Shown here piece after piece: positions 10,442 through 21,800 of a stretch of 26,316 bases of DNA; position 1 is the first letter of the stretch; each line of letters opens with the position of its first letter. A program made the position numbers and the translations under genes. Below the pieces are notes generated by a model. The model was not told the DNA's origin. It did no database searches and saw only the letters and a list, made by a program, of their open reading frames with translations. Where the stretch lies: assembly GCA_034696485.1 (NCBI GenBank), contig JAQIWT010000240.1, forward strand, positions 1 to 26,316. The letters are read 5' to 3'. The DNA comes from Isohypsibius dastychi (taxonomy: Eukaryota; Tardigrada; Eutardigrada; Parachela; Isohypsibiidae).

Positions 10442-11240
10442 GTAAAATAAATCATTTTTTTGAGCGTGCGAATGCTATGGAAGTTACTATAACATCGGTT
10501 CTCTTGGCAAAACACTCAAATCTTTAGAATCATTATTATTATTTTACAATATCCCTTTGTTGCAAATGGTATTACCGTAGGGAGAACAAGTCGAATAAAC
10601 GTCGAAACCAAGCACACTTTGTTTTAAGACAGTTCCTTCCAAAATTAGTCACGTTTTGAAGGCGTTATCCGGAAAAGCCTCGGTCGGACAGAGGAACATT
10701 CAAAATCGAGCAGCATTCCAGTTTCGTGTCTTTCAATCGAAACAGAACATGTAAAGTTCGCCACCCAGTGAGCCTGGGTAAACGTTAATCATCATGACAC
10801 TTACGGCTCGGGCAACTTCCACGCGACACCAGGAAACATCCGTGCTTGTAGTGATTGAAGACCACCAGCTGATTTCCCTTAAGTAATAACGTAATCTTAT
10901 TTTACTTGTAACCCGTTAGAGCAAGCTCTCATCAATCTTTGATATCAGCCAATTATTTATGACAGCTCCAAAGCTCAAGGTGAAGTTCAGAACCGTGTTT
11001 GCGCATTCATCCAGGATATTACGCCAGATCACATCGATTTCTTATTCGAGCTAGAGATGATTCCTCCTTGTCGTGCAAAGAAACATTTTTAGCTTGCATC
11101 TAGAAACCTTCACTTCATTCTTTTAACCCGTCGTCATATGAGCACGCAAAGGGCTACTGTGAAAACTATTCGTCGGTTCCTTGATTTCTTTAGTCACAAT
11201 TGAGATACTCCGTAATACGGAGAATTTAGCTTATTTCGAA
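10442..11240. other. stretch with possible remnants of kinase-homology exons
   Basis: About 800 bp between the juxtamembrane exon of the receptor and the first NIT cyclase. Two open pieces follow acceptor-like sites. One starts near 10633 and reads SKISHVLKALSGKASVG. The other starts near 10950 and includes ITPDHIDFLFELEMI. They have the flavour of the region linking receptor cyclases to their kinase-homology domain, but the phases do not join cleanly and no kinase motif is present. The promoter of the downstream cyclase must also lie here. Confidence 0.3.
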
Positions 11241-14200
11241 ATGGCGCCACCGGGACACCGCAAGATGAGCGCCAGCACGATGAGCATCAGCCATGCTTTA
11301 ACGCGTGAATTCTTGAATCTGATTCAAGACAACAAAACCGCCCGACGGATCCGTATTGCAAAATTGGTGGTGATATTCGCTGTGCCAGTTGTTGCTCTGA
11401 CCGTACTGGTAAGTCACTGTATTGTACCATCACTGTCACGACCAATGCGCCAACGAGCCGATGCGAATCTTCTGTATTTCAAAACAGAAAGAAACTAACG
11501 GATCATTTTAAAAGAAGTTCGGCTATTCTTCTCTCTGCGATCGAATATTTTCACTCAAGCTCAAAGTGGCCATCAAAAACGAATGTCATTTTTCAGGCAG
11601 CCATGCAGATCACAGTGGCCCTCCGTGTCAGAGAGCAATCCTCAATACTGAGCAGCTCAGTGGCCACCAGCGTCCAGATCAGTCTGGTTATCACGAGTTT
11701 GGCACGAGAACGTGGGATGACCAGGTATGCCAAGGTTTTCATTCAATTCTTTCGGTAAACTATCTGACCGGACGTTATTGTAGTCTTTACCTCAGCTCAA
11801 GAAGGTATTTTTAACCACTAATAATGGAACTGCAGCATATCGAGGCTATGTGCGACGTTTGTAGCGAAGAAGCATGGGAGAAGCTGGCCAGCTACCGGAA
11901 AGCCTCCCTGGAGTCCGTCGAGGCCGTCAGTGAGTGGCCGGGATCAGAAACTGATGGACCAGCTGTGGCTTCACGTAAAGCGTTTCTGTAAGTCTCAAGA
12001 GGATGACAACGCTAAGTGGTCACCCAGGTGCTCAATGTGCATGAGCTCTTAGATGGGAAGCAGTGCAGTCCTTGAGCTCAGAAACGCGACGTATTTGCTT
12101 TGCCATACGCTATAGCGAACATGTATCGAGTTTCGAACCATATTTCTCGTCGACTGTGGACAGACAAATTGAAATTATTTCCAGGTCGAGCCTGCTGAGC
12201 CACAGATTAAGTCAACGTGATTCCAACCGCACATCCATTCAGGAGGTTTTCTGGTATAAGGAGCTCGTTGAATCTGTCATGCTGTTGATGAACAAAGAAG
12301 TCAAACTGACTGGCGATTCTGGCGGTCAGTTGTGGAAAATGCTCTTTGCTTTGGAACTGCTGGTCAGATCAAAAGAAAGCCTTGGTAAACAAGCAATCAG
12401 TTAACTGGAAAAATATTATTCTATCTCCTTCTTGGCATAAAAACACTCAGGTATCCAGCGTGCAGTTGGCAGCGCGTATTTCGGCAAGGGCTTTAACACT
12501 CCTGTCGAGAAAGCAGTTTTTCGAGGTAGGTGGGCATTCCTGGTGTCTTCAATAAATCCGATGGCCACAACGTGATTCTCTTAGAGCACTACTGGAAATC
12601 CCGAAACTTTCTCACATTATGTCAAGATCACTCGATCAAATCTGAAGAAGCAATCAGATATCTCTCTAAAGACAAAGAAAATCTGATATCAACCCTGGCC
12701 TCAATGAGAGACGTCATCCTCCAAAACCGAAACACACCATCAACCCCCCAAACTGGTTTGGTGAATATCTCTCGAAATCTGATGCTTTTTTGTTCAGCAT
12801 AATTGTTCGAATGAATAGATCTGGTTCGGAAATATGACGATTTATATCGATTCGCTTGCGGCAATTGAAAATGGACTTGTTATTGACATCACGGCGCAGC
12901 TTGATTCCCAGGTGAGATTTATGATACAGCTCGTTGCGTAAGTGCATTACGTTTCATCATAGCAAAATGCGGCACGCAGAGAGCTGGTTGAAGCCATTAC
13001 GTTTTTGACACTGGCGCTCGTGCTTTGTCCTCCGCTATGTGTCTGGTACTTCCGCTCACTGAATATCATCAATCATAACATCAGCAGTGCCGCGAAAGCC
13101 CTGGCTACCGAAGCAACGGAATTGACTGCAGAAAAGAAGCGAGGCGAGAAACTGTTGCAGAGATTGTTGCCGCCGTTTGTAGTTGAAGCTCTGAAGAAGG
13201 GAGTTCCCGTTGCAGCTGAACAATATGATGCAACAACGGTTTGGACAGCTCTTCTCCAAACCGACTATCTTTCTTTCAATAACATTGCAGATTTACTTTT
13301 CTGACATTGTTGGGTTCACGAAGATTTCAGCGAAAAGTACACCACTTCAGGTTATTGACCTTTTGAATCGGCTCTATACGGATTTCGACGCTGAGCTGAA
13401 CTCCCATGATGTCTACAAGGTGGAAACAATTGGCGACGCTTACATGGTATCTATTTTGCTGCGTTGATATGTTAGACGCACTAACGGACTTTTGTTCAAG
13501 GTGGTCAGTGGGATTCCGTTAAGAAATGGTGATGCCCATGGTGGTGAAATTGCAACTTTAGCACTGGAACTGCGGGGTATAGTCACGAAGTTCTGCATAC
13601 CTCACTTGAAGAACGAAAAACTGGCACTCCGAATTGGAATTCATACCGGTGAGTCAGACCACGTTAAACATGAGGTGAGAGCGCGCAGTAAGATATTTTG
13701 ACGCAAGTATCGGTTTACGTATGCTGGCTAATCTTGATGAACAAATTTCCATGCTTGATCCTGTCTCCAATTGACAGAACATTCTTTCAGGGTCTGTCCT
13801 GGCCGGGGTGGTTGGCCGTCGAATGCCACGATATTGTCTATTCGGACAAACTGTTTTAACAGCTGAGCAAATGGAACAGACCGGACTTCGTAAGTGACAC
13901 TACTGTACTGTAATTGCGCTGACATTTCCGCACAGTAGCACTCCGCAAACTGTCTCAATCAGTGTTTTCATCGATGAAGGGGGGGGGGGATACATTCGCG
14001 TTCTTTAAAGCTCCTTCAGTTTAGCCTAAAGTATTTGAGGTTACAGAAGTGGAAATACAGAAAATCTATAAAATTTACCGCGGTTTTTGACTTGAATGGC
14101 CTTTCTAGTGACGAATTTCGTTTGGCTTCACACTGTGATGCCAAACAAGTGATTTTCTGCCCCCCTCCTCCGTAAAAATCACTAAGATGAACAATAAGGA

Positions 14201-14555
14201 TGATATGATCAGTGGCCAACGCAATTCTCTGACAACGTGTCCCTCATTCTAGATTTTGATTCTCATTTCACTTCCTAATTTATGCTGGTTTTAGCGATGA
14301 GAATCCACGTTAGCCATTCCTCTAACCAACTGCTCATGAAGATCGGTGGGTTCGAACTGGTAAAGCGTGACACAACCTACGACCTCAAAGTATGATCATG
14401 AAGATTTCAATGCAACTCAAATTTATTCAATAAAATTCGTGACCCTGCAGACTGACGCCGCAAATGGGAACGGTGAGACGTATTGGCTGCTGCAAAAAGT
14501 GGAAAAAAGACATAGAGTATCTGATGGTGTATCGCACATTGCTTTCAAAACCTGA
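11241..14555 (+). CDS. NIT-domain membrane guanylate cyclase, copy A
   Basis: Predicted two-span cyclase, 620 residues. Exons: 11241-11408, 11597-11724, 11784-11804, 11865-11987, 12185-12384, 12451-12525, 12585-12760, 12819-12911, 12963-13238, 13291-13446, 13501-13648, 13791-13889, 14295-14389 and 14451-14555. A short basic N-terminus precedes the first span ([18 protein letters not shown]). An extracellular NIT domain (about 57-335), the nitrate/nitrite-sensing fold of bacterial receptors, carries the [10 protein letters not shown] signature. The second span is [19 protein letters not shown] helical linker ([17 protein letters not shown]) leads to the class III catalytic domain. The metal aspartates D425 (FSDIVGFT) and D469 (GDAYM) and the guanine-selecting E465 and C537 (RYCLFG) are present. 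The transition-state Asn and Arg are replaced: [11 protein letters not shown] has Leu544 and Gln548. Ligand specificity is unknown; the start is supported by copy B. Confidence 0.87.
11784..11804 (+). other. 21-nt micro-exon of copy A
   Basis: This exon encodes SLYLSSR across phase 2/2 junctions, between acceptor gttattgtag and donor GTATTT. Copy B has an exon of the same length and protein sequence at 15466-15486, which supports the call. Confidence 0.75.
13131..13245 (+). repeat. identity tract shared with copy B
   Basis: These 115 bases are identical to 17427-17541, including the first seven intron bases. Exon 13291-13446 also differs from 17587-17742 at only about five positions. The surrounding exons of the two genes are far more diverged. 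This fits gene conversion over the linker and the start of the catalytic domain. Confidence 0.85.
13890..14294 (+). other. long intron 12 of copy A
   Basis: This intron is 405 nt long, while the matching intron of copy B is 68 nt (18109-18176). It contains a run of 11 G at 13979-13989. No exon or recognisable element is visible in it. Confidence 0.6.
13979..13989 (+). repeat. poly-G tract
   Basis: Eleven consecutive G residues inside intron 12 of cyclase copy A. It does not affect the coding sequence. Confidence 0.95.
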
Positions 14556-15044
14556 AAAAAATACATGTTTACTACACATCTTCAAGATACAGGAGCTACT
14601 GTATAATACTGCGCAGACTAGTTAGCCGTTTCTCCGACCGAAATTCGATCCATAGAAGGCAACTTAATTGCTGCGCACAACTCTCATCATGTCTAGAATT
14701 TTTTTATGTCCATGTTGGCTTCTCATGATTTTATGATGACAAGATTTTATGATTACAGAACATCTTAAGTGTATAAATTGAAATGATAAACATAGGCCTC
14801 ACAAATCTTTCATTCTTCCAACATGCCCGGAAACATGCTATCGGTACGTGTCGAGTCCTCTCTTAATCCATCCCAACAACAAATGCGCAAGTTGAGCACC
14901 ATACACTATCCTACAAGGAATCGATGAATGAGCTGCAATTTCACTCCATATTAGACTATATGAACAAACGCCGCACCACTAAAAGCCTTTTCATCCCTTT
15001 TTCTTCTCGGGGATAACTGCATTTGAAGTCAAGGCTCGTTGAAA
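14556..15044. other. intergenic region between the two cyclase copies
   Basis: About 490 bp, AT-rich. It holds the 3' untranslated end of copy A and the promoter and 5' leader of copy B. I find no canonical AATAAA here, only ATAAA variants near 14773. No other gene is visible. Confidence 0.45.
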
Positions 15045-18000
15045 ATGTCCAAAGTATCGGCCGGACCGCGTATGAGCGCCAGCTCCATAAACATCGGGCA
15101 TGCATTGACCAGAGATTTTCTCTCGATGATCCAGGACTCGAAATCGGCGCGGCGTATTCGCATGACCAAGCTGGCTGTCATTTTCGGAGTTCCAGTTGTC
15201 GCCTTGACAGTCTTGGTAAGAACGCGGATTGCAAGTGACAATTAGTAAACAATTGACATCTCACCACTTCAGTCTGCCATTGAAATCATCCTGGCTCTTC
15301 GTGCTCGAGAGCAATCGTCATTAATCAGCAGCTCTGTTGCTAGCAGTGTACAGATTAGTTTGGCTGTCACTCAGCTCCAACTTGAACGCGGCATGACCAG
15401 GTACCGTTCTTCCGGTATCAGGGAATTTCGAATATAAACTGAAAGGTCTTATTTTATGGTTGCAGTTTGTATCTCAGTTCTCGCAAGTAAGTCGCACTCT
15501 CTCGAGGCAAACTTGTTTTTCTAAAATCAAAAATTCTTCTACCGGCGGTGTCCTTGTGACAGAGTGTCACGTATTTCGAAGACGGAAATGTTGCGTTTTT
15601 AGCCTATGGTAGGCATGATCGAATTAGCATGAAGAAAGCCCAGACACAGCTCAGTTCGTAAAAATGGCAGAACATTCATCGTTCAGACTATTTTTCGTTC
15701 GACGAGCCACGAAACACCTTTGACGTGCGTAGCATGCTTTCAAGCTCAAAACTGCACGGGCAATGTCCAAGTGTATTGATCCACTTGTTTGATAAGTTGT
15801 TACAGTATGTCACGCTATTTTTAATTGAATTCAGCCGGCTCCGGCCCTACTCCTCTAATCTTTTTTGTGGGAAGCCATTTTTATGGAATCATTACATCTT
15901 GAGAAGATGAAAAATAATCGAAAGTTGGTCAATGAGCTAGTAATTTCATAACGCGAGCTAGTATGGACGATGGCCGTTCACCAGACTTTCAGAGAATCCA
16001 ACCTGACACGTCTATCCACTGGTTTATACAGATTAATCTGCAGTCCAGAAGCAGAAGTTTCGAAAAGTAACCAAACGGTTGAAGAGGAAAACATCCATTC
16101 AAACCATCCAGATGCACCACATTACATACACTCAACGAGAGTGGTCATAACCTGAGATTCCATCACCTCAACACTGACCCTAAGTTTTCCCGTATTTTGT
16201 GCAGTGAATCTGAGTGGGGCGATTCATATTTTTTACGAGTGGTTTTGACAGTCCGATCTTTGCACATCTTCCGCTATACCCTTGATATTATCCTGACCTT
16301 TTTAACTTCAAAGTGAGGATGCCTGGGAGAACCTAACCAACTTTCGCAATCAATCCATCCACGCAATCCGTGCGGTCACGGCATGGCCCGGTGAGGATAG
16401 TGATGATGCGCTTGTGCAGACACAAACACAGCTAGAGTAAACAATACCGTCATTAGCCATTAGTTCTGATTACCTCTACTCTGTACATTATCCCAACAAC
16501 AGGCTTGGGCTCATCAGCCATCGAATCGATAAGGGTTCCAATCGAACTTCGATCCAAGAAGTGTTTTGGTATACCAATCTACTGGAATCGATACTGAAAC
16601 TGATAAACCGGGATGTCCGGTTAACCGGAGATACGGGCGGTCAGCTATGGAAATTGTTATTTGCGTTGGAGCTCTTCGTTAAAGCCAAAGAGAGTTTTGG
16701 TGAGAAATATGAGAACGTTTGTGAGTTTGCTTATGTTCGTCAATTGATTCAAGGGATACAACGTGCTGTTGGGAGTGCTTACTTTGGAAAAGGATACAGC
16801 ACTCTGGAAGAGAAAACGATTTTTCGCGGTAAAGCTGCCATTTTCACCAAATACAAATTTGAATAAACCCTACTCTAGAGAACTATTTCAAGTCCAAAAC
16901 ATACTTATCGCTGTGCCTGGACCATTCTGCCGCATCGCAGACAACATATGACGAACTACTAGAAACGAATCAGTTCTTGATTCTATCGATTACCGGAATG
17001 AGGGAAACTATACTGCGGAATGAGATAATCGAAGCTGAACCAGAACGCGGGCTGGTGAAAAATAAACTACTTTTGGAGATTTACCTTGTCAGCTTTGCAT
17101 TTGCATAGGTTTGGTTTGGCAACATGACAAGTTTCATCGATTCGCTGGCCGTGATTGCCGGAGATTTAGTAGATGGTATAACCACGCAGCTGGATTCTCA
17201 AGTAAGCAAATATAGAAATGGTTTTTTCTAGTCAAATTACATTGATTGTTCAACCTAGAAAGCCAAAGCGGAACAAGAGTTAACGGAAGCGATCACATTT
17301 CTGGCCTTGGTCCTGATCCTTTGTCCCCCGCTTTGTGCATGGTATTTTCGTTCGCTCAACACGATCAACCATAACATCAGCAGTGCAGCGAATGCCTTGG
17401 CGACCGAAGCGACCGAACTGTCGGCGGAAAAGAAGCGAGGCGAGAAACTGTTGCAGAGATTGTTGCCGCCGTTTGTAGTTGAAGCTCTGAAGAAGGGAGT
17501 TCCCGTTGCAGCTGAACAATATGATGCAACAACGGTTTGGAATGACGTTTTTCAAACTGACCATCTCCCTTTCAATAATATTGCAGATTTACTTTTCTGA
17601 CATTGTTGGCTTCACGAAGATTTCAGCGAATAGTACACCACTTCAGGTTATTGACCTTTTGAATCGGCTCTATACGGATTTCGACGCTGAACTCAACTCT
17701 CATGATGTCTACAAGGTGGAAACAATTGGCGACGCTTACATGGTACGGCTGAAACCTTATATACAATCTCAGTCCCAACAGAAACTCTTCTGTCAAAGGT
17801 GGTCAGCGGTATTCCGTTGAGAAATGGTGATGCACATGGGTATGAGATCGCATCAATGGCGTTGGAGTTACAGAGCATAGTTGCCAGCTTTGAAATGCCG
17901 CATCTGCCTGATGAGCGCCTGCAAATTCGTATCGGCCTTCATTCAGGTCAGTCGATGTCTTTTCCTGTATATTCTCGGGGAAAACCAATTATTCTGCGAA

Positions 18001-18488
18001 TTGTTAAAGGGGCGGTCTTGGCGGGAGTTGTGGGGAGAAAAATGCCGCGATATTGCTTGTTTGGTCAGACTGTTCTTGGCGCTGAACTGATGGAGCAAAC
18101 TGGAATGCGTGAGTACTGTGGTCTCTGGCAAGTTCGAACAGATGTATTCTGATTCATTCATTTTTGTAAATAATAGCAACTCGGATTCATATCAGCAAAG
18201 ATTGTTACCAGCTTCTGATGAAGATAAGCGGCTTCGAGATGACGAAGCGTGACATTTTCAAAGACAAAATACCAAAAGAGAAGGTGATTTTAGAACTCTG
18301 GGTTCAGCATGCTCTGTACATCAGCTTATCTGTTTTGAGTGAGACCAAGAAAGAGACAAAATACATGGATGACTGATGATTTGTTGCAGATGACAAAAGA
18401 GATTGACATCGGCGACACTTATTGGCTGTTGGGTAAAAGCGCGCCAGCTCCGAGGAAACATAAAGAAAAGTTGAATTTCAATACATGA
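15045..18488 (+). CDS. NIT-domain membrane guanylate cyclase, copy B
   Basis: Tandem paralogue of the gene at 11241-14555, 622 residues. Exons: 15045-15215, 15273-15400, 15466-15486, 16314-16436, 16503-16699, 16754-16828, 16879-17054, 17109-17201, 17259-17534, 17587-17742, 17799-17946, 18010-18108, 18177-18283 and 18390-18488. Eleven of the 14 exons have exactly the same length as in copy A. The first span is [18 protein letters not shown], the NIT signature [10 protein letters not shown], the second span [18 protein letters not shown]. The catalytic domain keeps [17 protein letters not shown] and RYCLFG, so metal binding and guanine choice look intact. It reads [11 protein letters not shown] where active enzymes have FGDTVNTASRM, with Leu544 and Leu548 at the Asn and Arg positions. 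It ends with [18 protein letters not shown], short of any further domain. Intron 3 is 827 nt against 60 nt in copy A. Activity alone is doubtful. Confidence 0.87.
15466..15486 (+). other. 21-nt micro-exon of copy B
   Basis: Encodes SLYLSSR between acceptor tggttgcag and donor GTAAGT, phase 2/2, in the same position as the micro-exon of copy A. Confidence 0.75.
15487..16313 (+). other. long intron 3 of copy B
   Basis: 827 nt long, about 14 times the matching intron of copy A. I see no exon, open frame of note or terminal inverted repeat. A small palindrome (GTGACAGAGTGTCAC) lies near 15555. An old insertion is possible but not demonstrated. Confidence 0.5.
17427..17541 (+). repeat. identity tract shared with copy A
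   Basis: Identical over 115 bases to 13131-13245, covering the membrane-proximal linker and seven intron bases. See that entry for the interpretation. Confidence 0.85.
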
Positions 18489-18888
18489 AAATCATGTCTG
18501 AGCGTGACATTCGCATTTCACCCAATCCCGGAAATTCAGTTGAAGATGTTCAAATGCCAATTATTTCATAGTGTCTGTCTGCAATCTAGATATCAAGATT
18601 GTTGTCTCGTAGTAGCATCATAAGCATGTATAAAAACATATTCAATGTCGAACTAGCTGTGGTTTGGTTGTACGTATCCATATGCACATAAAACGAACGA
18701 AATCGCAGCGATTTTGGAAGAAAAAACATATCCAACCCAACCTAAGGAAATAAAATCTGAAAAACGAGCATGTCCCTGAACGAAGACAGCAGATTCAATC
18801 TCTCAAATATAAAAAAATGAAACAAAATCAAACTAAAACCAAAAGCAAAGTCGCAGGTGGGAAGCCTGATTGTTAAAAAAAAACGCAT
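18489..18888. other. convergent intergenic region
   Basis: 400 bp between the stop codons of cyclase copy B (plus strand) and the Rho exchange factor (minus strand). It is A-rich on the plus strand toward its right end. It must hold the 3' ends of both transcripts. No gene is visible. Confidence 0.5.
18749..18754 (+). terminator. candidate poly(A) signal of cyclase copy B
   Basis: An AATAAA hexamer lies about 260 bases after the stop codon of copy B. A-rich sequence follows. There is no transcript evidence. Confidence 0.35.
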
Positions 18889-21800
18889 CTACAAATGCTG
18901 TATTTCTTCAAGATCACTCGTTGGAGTCAGAGTTGACTCCGGTTGCTCAGGACTAAGAGTCGGAATGATGATGCCATCATCAACAGGCTGAATTTCGAGT
19001 GACGACTCGATTTCCGGTTGGGGAGTTGGGTCGATATCGACGGAGACCAGGGAAGCGTTACTGTTGGCGGAAGACAGGCTGGGAGGGGACCGGAAGGCAC
19101 AATCTTGGTTTCGAAGCTGAGTTTTGACCATCTCCAACTCAGCACGCAGCATCACGCGTTCTTCGTCCTGAGAACAGCCAGAATCTTTCAGTTATAATCC
19201 GTATAATTCGTTTGCGGTTTTGGGTCATCAATCAGACTGTCGAAAAATTTCAACATTACATTCACTTACGGATCGCATAATGGCATTCATCAGCGCTGTG
19301 CATTGGCTGTCGAGGTTGATACTCAACGATGTGAGAAGGTTAGATTCAATGGTCGGAATGGTCGGGCGGGTTTGTATCAGGGAATCAGTTCGGGAGGGAT
19401 TAGTTTCCGAGGGTATCAACTGCACTTCCTCAGAATCAGGAAGCGATAGGGAATCGTTGACTAAACGTGTTAAGGAGATCGTGTTCACGATGATGCTGTT
19501 GATTAAATCACGCGGGGACAGGAGATTCAGCTCGTCATCAGAGAGAGCTTCCAGATCTTTTGGTGGACCACCTGTCAAACCAAAACATCGATTAGTCAAC
19601 TAAAAAATTCAACCAAAAAATGCAGGGCGCCACACATTTTTCTGACTTTATACTGAACTCAGAAGAACTGAAGTACCCACCGAAAATTTGTGCAACAAAG
19701 CGTTGCTTATCAGCCAGCGCCGCTTCAACGATCATTCCACATCGGCGTACTTCCTCTACCGGTGTCATGACAATTTCAACTTCAGCATCCCTCACTTGTG
19801 TCTCAGATTCAAAGTTTTCCGAGGAATCAAGTAGTACGGGCTGGTTGCTATCACGAGAAACGCTAGTCACCGAGTCCACTTCCTCGTAATGTTGCACATC
19901 ACTAGATGTCGGCAGGACAAACCCATCTTGACTATCCAAAGCGGAGGGGGCACTTGCTGAGGGTATTACAGTTGGTTCAACAGGGTGGATAATCGGGATG
20001 GGCTCATATAGCTTCGGATAGTTCTTAATGGCGTCTGAGATGTTACTCGACCACTTTTTCTGCTCGTTAGCGGTATTGGCAACCAATTCGTACATTTGAG
20101 CACCACCTATGAAAGAACAGTTGGATGACATTTTTGGAATTCTGAGTGTCCAAACTTTACAACTCTGACCTGTCTGGGTGATGTTGGTGAACAGGAAGAA
20201 AGCACATCGGTCAGTGGCGACATCTTTAATATACAACTTATCCAAACTAAGAACCGGTGCCCAGTATTTCAGGCTCTCATCTGTTTTCTTGTCGTTAAAG
20301 TTCGGGAGGACCGGCGAAGCGTGGAATTTGAGTATCAGCTTATCATCTTGTTTTGTGACGAGCAATATCAGTCGATCGAGAAGAATGACATGGAGATCGA
20401 CTGATTTCTGCTTGCTGAGACGCCATGTTAGATCGCCGTCAAGTAAAAGCCGATACTTTGAAAGATCAAGTTCCTGAAACAAAGAAAACCCATCAGTACA
20501 TAACAATCCAAAATCCGCAGACAAATTTCAACCAAAAACCAAACCAGTATTTGGAAAAGAACAGCAAAAACTACACTTTTTGACAATTTTGAAGTGGCAT
20601 CAGGTTAAAAGCGCCTGATTGTTGTAAAAAACACACAAGCTGCGGTTGAGAAGGTTTTCACGTTACGAGTCAGAATAACCCTTACTTTGTGCGAAATGGA
20701 GAGCTTGTCTTGTCTGGACACAAATGGCCCCATATCAATCTTCTCCTGAAGTTCACGTAACCGGGCTCGATTAGCAGTCTGATGAACTGCTTCATTCACA
20801 TGATCCAATATTTCTCGGCTACTCGTCAAAGCCTGCCGTATCCTTTCATATTCCAGCTTCTGTTTCTCCGTCTCAACTGCAAAAAAAGACCGGTATTTCA
20901 CCACAGAAGTATTAAACGAACAAAATACATCGTTTCGACTGTTAGTTCCAAAGACTCAATCATCAAATGCTATACGAACTGGAATCCGAAACACAAACGT
21001 TCTCTGGTTTTCTTACAAACACCGGTCATTTTTATTAATCATGGAATATGATTTGTTCTGGTTTGCTCGAACCTGGGGTGTACTTGAGTAAGTTCTCAAG
21101 AAGTAGTGGATATTTGGTCAGTCTCTGCATTCCAGTTGGGATGATGTCTTTGAGTTGAAGTCGTCGACACAATCCATTTCCGGCAGCTTCTTCCAGGAAT
21201 TTGGCCAATTTGGTATCCTTCTTCTGTTTGGCTTTCAACTCTTCCAGACCACGTTCCTGGTTGGCACAAAATTCGGCAGCTGCACGCTTGAAGTTTGCTC
21301 CATTCTCCCCATAAAACCTTCAAAACAAAATCTGAAGCCATTAGTTATCATGATATTTTGGTGAAACCGGCTTTTGTTGTTATTAATCCAACACTAATTT
21401 GAGAAACACGTCAACGTGTAATTTTCTGTGTATGGTTAAAAAACTGACCTGGAAAGCAAGAGTTCTCCGACATCCCCAATAAGTCCGCCAGTCTTTTTCA
21501 TCCTCCTCATTTGCGTATTCAACTCGCTGTGCATTTTGATCATGACTTCCAGATTGGCAAATACTTGAGCGAATAATTCCGGAGGCAGAAGACGTTCGTT
21601 TTTAAGAGGAACAAAAAAAACACGATGAAGGACTTTGAGATTCCGGACGTGGGTTTGTTCCGTATGGAATAATTCCGCGAGGACTTCTTGGCGTTTTCGC
21701 CCTCGAATATCGAGCTCTTGGAGAACGGAATGATCGGAAATGGCAGTTTGCCAACTTGGTATTTGGTCGGGATCAACTTCCAAATCCGAGTCTTTGTCGT

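Noticed and set aside
19220-19603. Plus-strand open frames across 19.2-20.5 kb
   Set aside because: They are antisense shadows of the PH and tail exons of the minus-strand Rho exchange factor.
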